Source: Myrica gale
Lineage: Eukaryota > Streptophyta > Magnoliopsida > Fagales > Myricaceae
Direction of reading: 5' to 3'
Length of the DNA stretch: 64,000 nt
Assembly: GCA_963930655.1 (NCBI GenBank)
Contig: OZ005606.1
Coordinates: 13,659,501-13,723,500 of the forward strand
Shown: piece after piece, positions 1-12,700 of the stretch
Position numbering within the stretch: the first letter of the stretch is position 1
Layout: each line of letters opens with the position of its first letter
Notes under the pieces: model-generated
Seen by the model: the letters and a program-made list of their open reading frames with translations, nothing else
The model's database searches: none
What the model was told of the DNA's origin: nothing
Program-made: the position numbers and the translations under genes

Positions 1-640
1 GCCAAAAGGTTCCAGCATCAATATTTCCATCGTCCTGGCCCATGCCATGTGGCATGAATGGGTCCATAATAGAAATGTCGATAAGGTAGAGATCCTGCAT
101 ATACTATCGTCAAATTACTACCCAAGTGTTCAATTTCTTGGTTACAGAAGCAGTGTTTTGTTCTTGAAAAAATTCCCCTTTATATTGATTTATAACAATG
201 AAGATAAATAAATTAAATATTTTACAACGAATGTTTGACAACATATCCGAAGTGTTCCTTAAAAACTTCTCATTATTTCGCGTCTATCGATTAGTTAAAA
301 GGGTAAAAATTAATTACTATTCAAAATATGTTATGTGAAAGTGAAAACATTATCTACTACGTATCACTCGCCGATTATTTACGCCCAAGTTGATAACGAT
401 GATTGGTTGTGGCAGTTAATCCTAATAGCGAGTCGTGTTAAATTGCTGCTCAGTGTATTAAATGAAACAAATGAATTAGTCCAAGAGAATTAAATGTGCA
501 TATAGAATAATGAAACGTTGGGCAAATTAAATGTGCATTCAAAACAATTAAACATGCATAAAAAATAAATTGTCAACCATCAAACATAATAGTTTTCCAC
601 TTAGGCAAATACGTGCATATGAACCATAAAGTGGAGCCCA
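1..640. other. AT-rich intergenic DNA, no gene seen
   Basis: No coding frame with recognisable protein similarity, no RNA gene and no clear repeat was seen on either strand. The stretch is the downstream flank of the broken Myb/SANT-like gene. Confidence 0.5.
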
Positions 641-646
641 CTGGCT

Positions 647-1620
647 TCATTTGCGGGACCATGCCCACCAATTCCTTCGATCATAAGGCATGGACAGGAA
701 GCCAGTCTGCATGTCAATGTGCCCACATAGAATTCCAAACACAATGTCGTACTGCTCTGGGGTCAGTGGGGGTTCCACCGTCTCAAGCGCATCAATGCAC
801 GCGTTGAAAGTTTGATTGAAATTCGTGTTGCCACCTTCGCATTCCCTCTTCCCACGAATCCATTCAGACGCGTCGTCAAAGAACATTTCCTGACTACTGC
901 GTTGTGCCTTCTCCTTCACCCGTCTACCAACGGAAGGAGATCCCTGCTTCCTAGAACCCGATTGAGTGTTCATAGGGGTAGGGCCATCGATATCAATCTG
1001 GACCCCCCACTAGCAATATGCTCCTCAGTGACACCACCGACAGGCGCGTGCCTATAACGGTTTCGGCTCTCGACCCGGGCTGCTTCCTCTTGACTCTCGC
1101 CTCCTTGGCCAAAGGAGAATGCTTTCAATCCAGCCGATGTGCTTTCCGCGAACATCAGGTGCAGCTAAGGGAAGTTTGCAAGTCCCTGTTTCCTAAACTT
1201 CTTCGCACCGCGGCATGTCTGAATGTTTCAAACGTACCGAAGCATGAGATTAGTCAAGGGTACTAAACAAATACCAATATAAATAATCTTTCAATACAAA
1301 AAATGCCAAGTGAGATAAAGTCGTACCGGTATGAAACTTCCCACCAATCCTTATCCGCTTCGACCGTGTTGGTGTTTTCATTCCAGCCAACGCCGGTTTG
1401 GCTTTTCAAAGTGCAAAAGGCCCTGTAGTCTACCTTCAAATTGCTCACTTTGTTGATTACTTGCGACACGCCTATATCTGGGATTGCCAGATTCACTGTA
1501 ACTCTATCCCATACTTTCGAGTTTTCGGGCTTCCCTTCTGCGAACTTCCCATTTTGCCATTCATCTAACAATAAATAAACGAGGTCTTGTACCTCGCTAG
1601 ATTTGCTCCAGAGTCGTTCA
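647..1620 (-). pseudogene. Myb/SANT-like DNA-binding domain protein, broken
   Basis: Reading the minus strand, about 1620-1310 encodes a Myb/SANT-like (Myb_DNA-bind_3) segment. It has the family pattern of an aliphatic run then LLDEWQNGKF, a central VINKVSNLKVDYRAF, and GVGWNENTNTVEADKDWW. This type occurs in L10-interacting MYB-like proteins and in the companion ORF of PIF/Harbinger transposons. After an apparent intron the reading resumes at about 1155, then changes frame near 1000 in a C-rich homopolymer (plus strand). The C-terminal part at 973-647 contains TPEQYDIVFGILCGHID and ends in a stop. No ATG precedes the Myb segment and the upstream part is missing. I infer a decayed copy, either a host pseudogene or a transposon relic. 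The family call is fairly safe; the exon borders are not. Confidence 0.6.
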
Positions 1621-2870
1621 CGCTATAGGTTAACCAATATATAGCAGGAAATGTCTATTCATTTTCAGTTAAAAGGTAAAGAATATCAAACAAGTACAAC
1701 ACTTGAGCATGTGATTTGTTCTAAATCAATAACTAGAAATTCCATTAATCCAACAAACAATATGCATTCAGTTGAAACGTGACGAAAAACCAACCACCAA
1801 TACATTTCTAATACAAAAAACAGCATGTCGTAATGAATAACCGTGTAGTAGTCAAGAAACAAACCGGTGCCATTCGACTGGAGGATCCGTACACGAGTTG
1901 GTCGGCCCTTCTCTTACCCGATCATAGGAAGCGTCCCTACAGTATCATCAAAATTTATTAGCCAACAAGCTACAATCTAATAGCTTTGTTGGTTTTAAAT
2001 AGCAAACAAATCTTCAACACCTATTGTGCCTCAACTGTGAAAGTGTTACAAAAGCAACACTTAACAACCCTATACGTAGGAAACATGAAACATATTACCA
2101 ACAAATAAGAACAACAACGATTCTCGTAGAAAGGAAAGAAAATACACTAGAGTGATGCCCAAAGGTAACTTTAGAACCAACAACAATATAGGAATGACCA
2201 AATAATGCGAACCAATCATGTCAGAACCAACAACTCTACTGAAGCTACCTTAAGAGAGGTTAACCGAAGCTAGTGTGAACCAATCACGTCTCTTAATGTA
2301 GTATCAGGAGCCCAATAAAATGGAGGAGAAGCAGGGTTTAGACCATTTTGTTACTACCTAATCAAATTTTTTCATTTGTTGATGCATCTATGATCTGCAT
2401 GATTTATTAATGTCCAGTGTGAATAAATAATGAACATGTCAAAGAGAAAACACAGAGAGAGAGAGAGAGAGAGTGTGTGTTTTGTTCAGGCAAGCTAGCA
2501 TTGACAACTTGATATCTGATAACATTTATATACCAAGTCGTGAACACAAAGTTCCTAGGGGGTGGCCTCTGTAAGTGCAGGTTTAGTGTCCAAGACTAGT
2601 CCTCTTTTCAAGTTTATCACTCATATTGGCTTCCTCGTGCTATTATCACCTTCCACTAGGATCTGGTTATTATCACCTTCCACTAGCCTACTTTTTTAAG
2701 GCAAATCCATATCAATTGTAGGCCTAAAGAGAGCTTAGTGCTATTTCGCTTCTTAGAATCAATCTGGGTTTCTACAAACAGATGTGAAATTTTTTAACAG
2801 GCACAAAGACTAATCGGGCCAAAGAGATTTATGATTCATAAGTCACAAACTTGGCTACTGATTCCATTGG
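1621..2870. other. Intergenic DNA with one short microsatellite
   Basis: No gene was recognised. A (GA)n run followed by (GT)n lies at about 2454-2480. The rest is ordinary AT-rich sequence with scattered stops in all frames. Confidence 0.5.
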
Positions 2871-3345
2871 TCAATTAAAATAGTAACAGAATCAAACATA
2901 ATAGTCTTTGGTTGGTTGCAGTACCAAAGAATGCAAGAAAGGAACATTCATCCAGTTGACAGAGCTCGTGGACAAGAGGAAACAAGAAAATTTTCCTGTT
3001 TGCCAATGTAAACGCAGAACGGTCACAATATTGTGAGATTTGCAACTTTTCTGACAAGAAAAGCCAATGAAATATTTCGCCTCTCAGAACGTTAAAAGGT
3101 TATGGAGGCTGTGATTAATTATTCATTTTCCACCAACTTGGGGGTTTAATTATCTGTTTTTTCCGGGAGGTAATGTGTAATGATAGTTTTCTAGCATTCC
3201 ACATCTTCCGGCCTTATCCAGATCTTGAAACCCCCTACGTACCCACTAGCTAGGAGAAGTAGGGGGATGATTTTAGTCCTTTTAGTTAACCTCTTTCTTA
3301 TGTTCCCATTCCCGAGTCATAACACATGGATCTCATGCCTAATTC

Positions 3346-3570
3346 TCATACAATATAGTGATCTTTATTAAATCTTGTATGCAAGAAAGTGTCATTGTGA
3401 CGTAATTCACCTCTACTAGTGTCATCAAGAAGAGTAAACAAACCAGATCCATCACGCAAACACTCATCAATAACAGGTGCAATAACAGATTCCTTTCTTA
3501 CCGACAAAAGGCGTTTGTTACAATAAGGGCAAGATGACAAATCTTTGTCAACCACCAAGCCTCGAAGTTC
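3346..3570 (-). CDS. Possible exon of an unrecognised gene
   Basis: On the minus strand a polypyrimidine tract ending in CAG at about 3571 is followed by an open frame containing VVDKDLSSCPYCNKRLLS. A perfect-looking donor (GTAAGAAAGG) follows at about 3505, so an exon of about 65 nt (3570-3506) is plausible. The frame also stays open to 3346. The CPYC pair could be half of a zinc-binding site, but no family is recognised. If real, it belongs to a minus-strand gene that might share further exons at 4658-5155 and 5691-5912. This is inference from splice-site shape only. Confidence 0.25.
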   Translation of the reverse strand, partial: ELRGLVVDKDLSSCPYCNKRLLSVRKESVIAPVIDECLRDGSGLFTLLDDTSRGELRHNDTFLHTRFNKDHYIV

Positions 3571-4437
3571 CTGAAAAGAAAAAAAATTTCTTAGCAGTAC
3601 GATTTAGTTACCGATTGCCTTAGCATCCATTTCTTTCAACCCAAAGATCATGCTACATGAACTACTAATGACATAGCCGTCCAGAATCCCCACTAATGAC
3701 AGCAGATTTTAGCATACAACAACATAAATGATGGAATATAGAAACTATCAAGCAACTAAAAGTAAAAAGCAGCTTTCTTATCCCTCAAATAATAGTTTCT
3801 GCTAAACATTTTCATATCCGCAGGTGACTATGTCTCCTGGATTCTCCATACTAAGAAACTGTATGCAACTCTATCCTAGGATCAAATCGACTTTCTATAC
3901 ATCCTTTTCCAAAACTTATGAATCTCAATGGAAAACAAATTCGTACTGAAAATTTATCAATCACTGTCTAAGTGAAACATTAGGATTATCATATGTCACA
4001 AACGCCTCCTCTTTGCTCAAAGTAATGAACAACTAACCTGCATGTTAAAGTTTCGCATCAAACAGGGTTTGTTTTCAGAACTTCTGTATTGCGAACTGTA
4101 ACATTTATTCACTTAGTTGTCTAGACACTAGCTTACATTCCTCCATTTTCCCCCTTATTCAAAGTCCGTCTACTTTTCACTTTTTCTTATGAATAGCAGA
4201 AACCGACATAGTTTCATAGCAAAGTGTCAAATGATAGACTCCCATGCTCAAGCAAATATTTCAGGAGGATACCACTTACCAAAATTTACTAAATTAGTGA
4301 CCAGAAAAAAATGAGCAATCAATTATGGGGAGAAAAATCAAGTTGACATAGCCATACAGTTTACTTACAATGGCAACAACAGACGACCAAAACCAAGACA
4401 TTCACTGATTGATAAGAAGGTGACTGATGCAATTTCG

Positions 4438-4490
4438 CAGTGACAATACCAATGTTTTAAAACAGTGACAATACCAATGTTTTAAAACAG
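4438..4490. repeat. 25-bp tandem duplication
   Basis: A 25-bp unit beginning CAGTGACAATACC is present twice in perfect head-to-tail order (4438-4462 and 4463-4487). It lies in non-coding DNA. Confidence 0.9.
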
Positions 4491-4657
4491 GATACTATGA
4501 ACCAATAAAGCCAGGTTAACCACTGGTTGAGTGTAGGTATCAGATTAAACCTTGGGTCTGGCTAGAATACCCACCGACTTGTTGTTTTAAATGAACTTTG
4601 AATTGATGACAAACTCCAAAGTAAATTTAATTGGTGATGAATGTTCGCCTCAAAATT

Positions 4658-5155
4658 TTAAATATTGGATAGAAAATGACTCTTTAGAACTCTTGGGGGC
4701 AATGGACCAATTTGTAGGAAATTGTTTCCTGCAGGATTTGGAAGGGAAACTGAAATCTCTTGGTTGAGTTTAGGCTTTGGGGTTTGCCTATCATAAGGAC
4801 TATGGTGATTGCTAATTTCGTTTTTTTTTCCTTGCAAAGCATGATCCAGTGAGGACTTGAAGGCAGTTTCATGCCCAATCTCTTCTAGAAATTGACTTAA
4901 AAGATTACCAAGGATCTGTGATCTACTTATACCTGCATTATTGGAAAACTCAGATAGAGGACTCAAGTCGTTGAAATTACTGTTGTATATTGGCTTGACA
5001 TTTGTAACAACTAGCCAAGGTACACTATAGACAGGTACAAATGCACAGTTTCTTATACCTATACTGTTCCTTCTAAAACTTGTACTGTTCAATACTATCT
5101 TTAGTATCAAGGTCGCTGTAGAGAGTTTTGGATTCATATGAATGATAAGCAACAA
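4658..5155 (-). CDS. Stop-free 165-codon frame, unrecognised
   Basis: This minus-strand frame is long for AT-rich non-coding DNA and has a mixed, soluble-looking composition: a Ser/Asn-rich middle with SRSQILGNLLSQFLEEIG, a charged KKNEISNHH stretch and a C-terminal GPLPPRVLK. No domain or family is recognised. It could be an exon of the same hypothetical minus-strand gene as 3506-3570, or a chance frame. No strong splice sites were assigned. Confidence 0.22.
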   Translation of the reverse strand: MLLIIHMNPKLSTATLILKIVLNSTSFRRNSIGIRNCAFVPVYSVPWLVVTNVKPIYNSNFNDLSPLSEFSNNAGISRSQILGNLLSQFLEEIGHETAFKSSLDHALQGKKNEISNHHSPYDRQTPKPKLNQEISVSLPNPAGNNFLQIGPLPPRVLKSHFLSNI

Positions 5156-5690
5156 AGCAGATTTTTGGCATCAACTATTGACAATCTCCTTCCGTAAATC
5201 TCATTGATTGGGAACCTTTTCAATTGCAATATGTAACCCTTAAGGTAGTTGCAGTCAATACATCAGAAAACAATAGCACAGATTTCCCAAAACCACCCAA
5301 AATTTTGCTCCTTGGCAAAGTAATATGTAAAATGCCCCCAATTAGACATGACATAAAATTTGTTTGTCTACAGAAGAAACCAAAAACAATTGGATTTGAT
5401 TTGGTAGAAACAATGCTCGGAGAGACAGGAGAGTATATGCTTGCTAGAGATGCCCAAGACAGCAGCTCACATATCGACAAGGTCACAAGAGCAACTTATT
5501 AATCATGGAAATTAACATAACAATTAAAATATATGCCGATGTAGGTATGATGGAATAATTAAAGCAGTTATTGGAAATTAAATAGCTTCCAGACCATAAA
5601 AAGCGTAATCTGCACTCATAATCACACACCTATCAGTTGGACTTAGCTGCGAAATTGCTACGAAAATTTGGGGAAGATTTAACTGACCTG

Positions 5691-5990
5691 GCTGCTCTGA
5701 CGTGTGTGGGGCGCCGTGGCTGTCGATGATGAGAATGATCTCCACTGCTTGGGATAGCAGGAACGGGAGGAACGATTGCGGGTGCGTCTTCTTCCTCCGT
5801 GCACTGGACGATCATAAATAGAAGGGAGGGGCTGTTCACCCGTGAGTGAGCCGTCCCTCAAACGTCGCCTCATACCAGCGTAATCGACGGTGCATCCAGC
5901 AGGGCCGGTCAAAAAGGCGACTGCCTCTCCTCCGTACCCACGAGCACAAACAGTAGACGAGGAGAATGAAATCAGAAGGGGCTCGAAGAG
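5691..5990 (-). CDS. Possible first exon of a minus-strand gene
   Basis: The minus strand is open from about 5985 to a good donor (CAG then GTCAGTT) at about 5691. The only ATG in this frame encodes MRRRLRDGSLTGEQPLPS, followed by a basic, Ser-rich stretch. The local GC content is higher than in the flanks, as in a 5' exon. An overlapping frame also stays open across the same bases, so the coding frame is uncertain. If real, the gene runs away from IPO9 and would share the intergenic region 5990-6721 as a two-way promoter. The product is not recognised. Confidence 0.25.
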
Positions 5991-6721
5991 AAATTAGGGC
6001 GTGGTCAAAAGGTTTGATGCGAAGGCTGCTTCTCCGTACCCAAAAATAGAAAAGAGAAGGGGGTCAGGGAGAAGAACAGGGTGATTCACAGGGTAATTTT
6101 GGTGAGTATGAGGCATGAAAAGGGGTTTCAGTAGAATCAGAGCTGGGTTCGTCGAAGACTCGAAGGAGCCGTTGGATGCAGGGGTGGGGGGGGCCAAAAA
6201 TGTCGAGTGATCTGATGAATTTTCTGAAAAGGACTGGAGTTGCTGTCGGTATGCCAGGTGCAGTCCGACAATGGAAATAGGAAATGCCAATTTTAGCCCT
6301 CGTCATAGCAGAGTAAGTTGGGCAGGTGAGGGGTAATTTCGTAAACTCAGAATTTGAAGCTTTAACTTCGCGCAGAGCAAGGGACCCACGTGTTTCTTTT
6401 ATTTCCATTTCTGCCCTAAGACTACTTAAAAGAACCTACGTCGATCGGAGGTAAAGTTGGAAATTTGGCATGAGCTTCAGGGACAAAAACGTCCTAAATT
6501 TTCCGTGGTTCAATATTTTGGGTATCAAAACTGTGTTTGTCTCGCCCGAAGTATTGAGACCCCAATTTATCGGTCAATCAAACATGCCATAAACCCCGCC
6601 TAGTTCATAAAAATCTGCTCAACTCCTCCTAACTTTCAACTCGGAGCGGGAAAGTACAACATACAGAGGGAGCTCAACGAACAGAGAGTAAAGGAGTAGT
6701 CTTTGGTATTCGGTGTTGGAG
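5991..6721. promoter_or_regulatory. IPO9 upstream region, possibly bidirectional
   Basis: This is the sequence directly upstream of the IPO9 start codon. The last 100 bases are purine-rich and read like a 5' untranslated leader. No convincing TATA box was seen at a suitable distance, which fits a housekeeping promoter. If the putative minus-strand exon at 5691-5990 is real, the region serves two divergent genes. Confidence 0.35.
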
Positions 6722-9700
6722 ATGGCGAATGTAATTGATCAAGATCAGCAATGGCTGCTCAACTGCCTGTCTGCCACCCTCGATCCCAACCACGATGTCC
6801 GCTCTATTGCCGAAGCTTCCCTTAATCAGGCCTCTCTTCAACCAGGTTACATTTTCTTCTTCTCCCTCTCTTTGACTTTGTTTTCGTTGTTGTTCAATTA
6901 CTTTGAATACCCTCCTTAAATTGGTCCTTGAAATTTTTGAGTTGTATTAATTACTGTTATTCCTTGGTGTATTACTCGTTTTGTATTAGCTACATTCGAT
7001 TGTGGCTTCCGGGAATATGCAATGGTGTAGTGCCTACCTGATATTCAACTCTTATCTTTGGCTTATACCATACCGTTTTTCGAAAGTAAAACGAAATATC
7101 TGGTTAAGTTTGCGTCCAACGCCACTCGTTCCGATACTGCTCTGCCAATTGTGGTTTGCCTGCTCGTGTTGGATGCAGCTGCATACCCCGGGAAAATCTT
7201 GTTGTTTAACATTATTTCAGCCTGAATTAGGTGATTGAAATGTAGCATTAGCACTGGCACTGAAAGTGGAGGCTCAGAGGTGCTTAAGATGGATTATTAG
7301 TTTCTGCCCTTGTAAGATTAACTGCAGTATTAGAGATTTTCGTGGGAGATCTCTAGTGGATTTTGCTCTGCTATAGAAGTGAAGCGTGTTGTATCATAGA
7401 CCAGGCAGATGTTGAAAATTTCAACCTGAACTGGGAAGAAATTCCATGATACCCGAGCATTTGTCCCAGGTTAAAAGCTATTTTGCCTTTTAATTTAAGT
7501 GCATAATTGGACAAATTATATGCAAAAAGTACACCATTGGAGATATTACAAAAATAATGGTCTGGTGTTTTGAGTGAAAAATTAGTTTGTATTTTTAGTG
7601 GAACTTCTTGCTGTTGATGTCCGAGATAGGTGAGCTTCCTAGTGAACGTACAGGACAGTTTAGGATGATAAGTCATTGAGATGTCCCGTGGAGATGACCT
7701 CTTCCCCCACAAATTAAAGAGCTCTGGACTCTCTTCTCTTTAGAGAAACAGAGATACAGCTTGAGGTTGAAGGCAGGGACCAGAAAAATGCTACAATGCA
7801 TGTAGACAACAAATCCTCAAAATTCCCAGGATTTCAATTCTTGATATGATCCTTAACTTATTACAAAAAATAAAATAAAGAACATATGGTCCTTCATGGA
7901 CAGTTGTAGCCAACTCCAAATAATTCATAATTATAAAATGCTGTTACTTTTTCAGCAAGCAAAAGAACTCGTGAGGTTAGTATTAAGTTATTTTTGGCCA
8001 CTTCTTGCCAGAAAAAAATCTTATATATGATGTCTTGAATTCTAAATGTCCCCCCCCCCCCCGCCTTTTTTTTTCCTTCCAGTAGTGTAAACCATAGAAG
8101 CTTGTATTGGTTCATGGAGAAGTTTGATGGACTCTGAAAAGCGAAAGCCATATGTAATACATGAAGATTTAAATTGCAAGAAGAGATCACAAATTTTCTG
8201 TGAAGCTAATATGCAATAGTACCTGTAGCACGTATGCAGAATGTTTTACTGAGAGGACTTATGGACATCAGTCTTTAATAGCAAATGTTATCTTAGGAAT
8301 CTCATAGCCAAAATTTTGACTAATTACAGAGTAATGCTGTGCGCTCTTTCTGGCGGCTGTGACAGATTGCTTTCCTCTGGTTGCCTATAGCTGTGTCCTC
8401 ATTGTGTTATACAGAAGTTTACCGCTTCTAACTTTGATTCTAGGTTCTATTAGTAGTGGATGGTTTAATGCCCAATTAGTGAGACTCATTTACATTCATT
8501 ATCTTGGTTTCTGGTTATTCAAGGTCGGTAAATGTAGTACACGTGAAACTAACATATTTCATGTTTCTATTCTTGTCCACAAAGGTTTTGGAACTGCACT
8601 ATCCAAGGTTGCTGCAAACAGGGAGCTTCCACTGGGGTTGAGACAGATATCCTCTCATTACAGTCAAACACATATAATAGATAGATATGCATTCATTGTC
8701 GTTATCTTCTGCTTTTTCTTCTTGTTATCCTCATTGATTAACGACGTCTTGCAAGATTTAGCAAAATTCTACCAAGCCGGCATACTTCTGAAGTGGTTCA
8801 TTTAGAAACATCGGATTTACATAAAAGATCAACATGCTTGGCTTCTTTTCATTTTAACAAAGACAAATACTTACTGGCAGCTCCTTTTCTTGTATTGAAC
8901 GTACTGAAAATTGTTACACGTTGTGTCGTATAGAATATATTTTTTTTAATCTTGGAAGATTTAACTTACTTTTACTTAGCTGCTGTGCTTCTGAAGCAGT
9001 TCATTAAGAAACACTGGCAGGAAGGTGAGGACTCTTTTGAACATCCTGCTGTTTCAAGTGACGAAAAGGTAAATGGTACCTTCCAGAATGCATCTTTTTG
9101 TTTTTAAATCTTTTATAAGCCTTGTTTTTTGTTATCTATTTATTATCTCACTTACATATTCCAGAAATTGTAAGGGATAAGTCCCTGAAAATTCTAAATT
9201 TCGAAAAAATTCTGGAAGTGACTATTCCTTCATGTGTCAGCTCAAGGCTTCTATGTGTGGGAAACTATTGAAAGCGTTTTATGACCAGACCTGATGCAAA
9301 TTGAAACCCTGAACATTTACAATATTGGCAATTCATTAGTCTTCCAACTACCATAACCAATCAATCTCCCCAAAATAGTAATAAGAAAATATAACCAATC
9401 AATATCTTAGGGGCAGCTTGCAAAAGAATAGTAGTTTGAGGGTTCAATTGCTATGATGGAAATATTGAGAGAGCACATTGCATGGAGAGGTAGTTTAGGG
9501 TGGTAGTAGATTTTCCATTGTTTATTCACATGAATGGCTTGTAGAGGCTTTCAATGTTCGGATTAAAACTAACTCCTAAGGATTTTGATTTCTAAGTTAT
9601 CGGTGAAAATAGTTTTATATGAAATCATTGGCTTAATATTAATATAAGTACGTCTTTATCTAAAGTGTATGTTTTGTTTTCCTTTATGAAAATTTCTCCA

Positions 9701-12700
9701 CGTCAATTGATGATATTCATAGCATAATATTTGGTGGACAACAAATCAGATCCAAAGTAACATACCCATCACATAAGTACAGCAGAAGCATATCAAAAGC
9801 TTTGTGGCGTGAGGGGATTCCTAAAGGAAAGTTTGAGGTTTGAACGATCCCTGATGCTTAAATTGTCACTAGCTGGAGAAGTTTCAGCGACATTTATATT
9901 ATACCTGAAAAGAGCCAATATATAAGTAGAGCTCTCTGGAATCATTTTTAGAGTCTAGTCCCACATAGCATACAACCAATATGGGGCTTTGGATCCATGT
10001 AACCTCTGATGTTCTCTAGTCATGGTGACAGTTACACTGATGGTTGGGGACAAAATGGAGGGGGGGGGGCAGCTTGACTAATGTTTATAGGATTGAATGG
10101 GTTAGAGCGAGCAGATTGTTTTTGGGGAAAACGATGAGTTTACATCCGATAAAGAAAATTCCCCCTTGTGTAAAGATTGAAGTTATCCCTCACTGTAATC
10201 GTAGAAATCAATCATCAGATGTGGATTTTATGTGTTACATATATAGAGTTCCCTATATAATTGCGCATTAGTTTTGCCATGTTTTTTGTATTATTTCTCT
10301 ACCTTCTTGTTCATTTTCTTCTAGCTTTCGATCGTTTTTTTTATCCCTGGAGGTAATTCTACTTGTTGTCTGCACTACAATTGTCATTTTAGATAGTCAC
10401 AAATCTTGAAGTTTGTTTCTTGAGCTTAAAGCACAAAAAAGTGAGTGATTTCCAGTGAATATCAATTTTACTTTGGAATGCCACCGTAGCATGTGCACTG
10501 GTGCATGGCAGCACCCAGAATGCTATGCTTTTATTTGTTTCTCGACATCACAAATCCTACCATGATCTGATACTATATCATGTTGAGCTGGAGCTTACCT
10601 CATTGCTCCTGGTTGTGCTAGATATTTAGATGGATTACTCTCTAAAAATATGGAGGAGTGTCAGAATTTTTTTTGAAACGCAGAATAAGGTTGGACCATG
10701 TTTAATGTTGTTGGATGAACCATTCTGTGTGTGAGGTTGATCATGTGTTAGTTGGGATCACTTTATTCAGTGTATTGGGGAACATTGGACATGTTGATTA
10801 TATTCTGATCCATACTCTTGTTTACTTTTATTTTTTCGTTATACTGCAATCCACCATGTACGATACCTTATAGGTTCATAGTTATAAGTCATTTTGTCAT
10901 TGCTTTGGGTCTCTCATTTTATATTTTATTTTGCGTGACTATTGTGGGATTTCAAATAAATGGGCTTCATTTTCTAAGGTGATGTTCGGTTGCAAAAACT
11001 CCTCAAAATTTGTAGAAAATTTGATAGTGGTGTGAATATTTAGGTAGATTGGAGTTTTATTGGTGTTTGTAAAAAGTTGGTGAATTTTTTTAAAGATATT
11101 CGATTGTAAATTGATTTTTATTGGAGATTGTAAAAAAGTGTAGAGATATAGTTTGATCAAATTTTTAATAAAAAAGTATTGGAGTTTGGTGAAAAAGGGT
11201 ATAGAGAGAGAATATTTAATTGAATTTTTTTTGAAAATACATTGGAGTTTGTGTGAAAAGATGTTTAAATTTGTGTTGAATTATTTGTGATTTTGGATGT
11301 TTGGTTGTGAATTTTTTTGCTTTCAAAATGTTCACTCATGGTGAATTTTTCTTCTTACCGAACATCACCTATTCTTCCCATTTCCCGCACGAGTATCGAG
11401 GTTTCTGATTGTAGGCTCACAGTAAGAATATTGACTATTTCAATAGATGGTACGCTGTTAATGACATAAGTAGTGCTACATTGAATTCATCTTGTGAAAT
11501 TAACAATGCAGAGACGAAGCCAGGAACATTGCTCAGGGCCTCGGGGCAAGAAAGCATTTTTGAGGGCTCGAGAGGGATTTTTGGGGACAATATTTTAAAA
11601 ATACCAATATCCCCATATATATTTTGTGATTTTTCTGAAGCACCCTAGCTTTGTCCCTGGCCGAACATATATATGTGCTTGAAAGCAAATATATGTGCCC
11701 ATTATCTATTCTGAATTTGTTTGGTTATGTTGTAACAGTTAATGATCTATAATTTGTAGATAATTATTATCTGTTATTATCCTGATGTAGTATTAATCTC
11801 ATTAATAATTTGATTTTTAGTATCCTCTTCTTTTGTATATATCTGATGAAATTATAATTACATTATCAGGCAGTTATACGCAAACTTCTTTTGATGTCAT
11901 TGGATGACTCTCAGAGAAAAATTTGCACAGCAATTAGTATGGCTGTAGCATCCATTGCAGTCTATGACTGGCCGGAGAATTGGCCTGACTTATTGCCATT
12001 CCTGCTGAAGTTGATAAGTGATAAAAATAATATGCATGGTGGTGAGTCTTTCATACATTCATATTCCACTCAACCTGATGACAATTTCAGTTTTCCCCTT
12101 TTTGTTCATGGGTTGTTTTTTTTATTTTTTTTTTAATTTATAGGACTTAATCCCTTTATTTAAATTGGGGAGAACTTTCTTATAGCAGATAATGGTACAA
12201 AAGTGTAGAGCGTTTAAAGAACTTTATGTTAGTTTCATTGGATACTTTGTATGCTATGTTGAAAGATATTCTGCCAGTAATAGGAAAATAGAAAATAAAA
12301 ACATGAAAAACTTGAAATAAAAATACTAATGTGCTAGTTCTTCTAAAGACATTCTAGTTCATTTGTTAGGGTTCTTGTTTCTGTATACACATCCTGTAGC
12401 GTGTTTTTATCATTTTCTAATTTCTAGGCTTCTTATTGAACCATTTTCATCAAGAATTTTCTACGGATTTCATTTAAGTGCTGCTTCTCTCTCTCTCTCT
12501 TTTTCTTTCCTTTTCTTATGTTCTTTTAGCTTGTTTGTGTCTGCATGTTTTTCTTTTCATGGGAAATTACTCTTTTGTTTTCATTTTTGTTCTTTTCGTG
12601 AACTAAAGCAACTAGATGCAGAAATTGTTCGATGGCATATTGTCCTTCAGATTTTTTCCTCCTTTGTATATCTATTATATATTTTTTCTCCTAGGGTCCT

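Noticed and set aside
5220-5502. Overlapping open frames of 88 and 92 codons on opposite strands
   Set aside because: Neither shows recognisable similarity or good splice sites, and they exclude each other.
8359-8805. 148-codon plus-strand open frame
   Set aside because: Only 8585-8646 is coding (IPO9 exon 2); the rest is flanking intron and the U12 intron read through to the ghost exon's stop.
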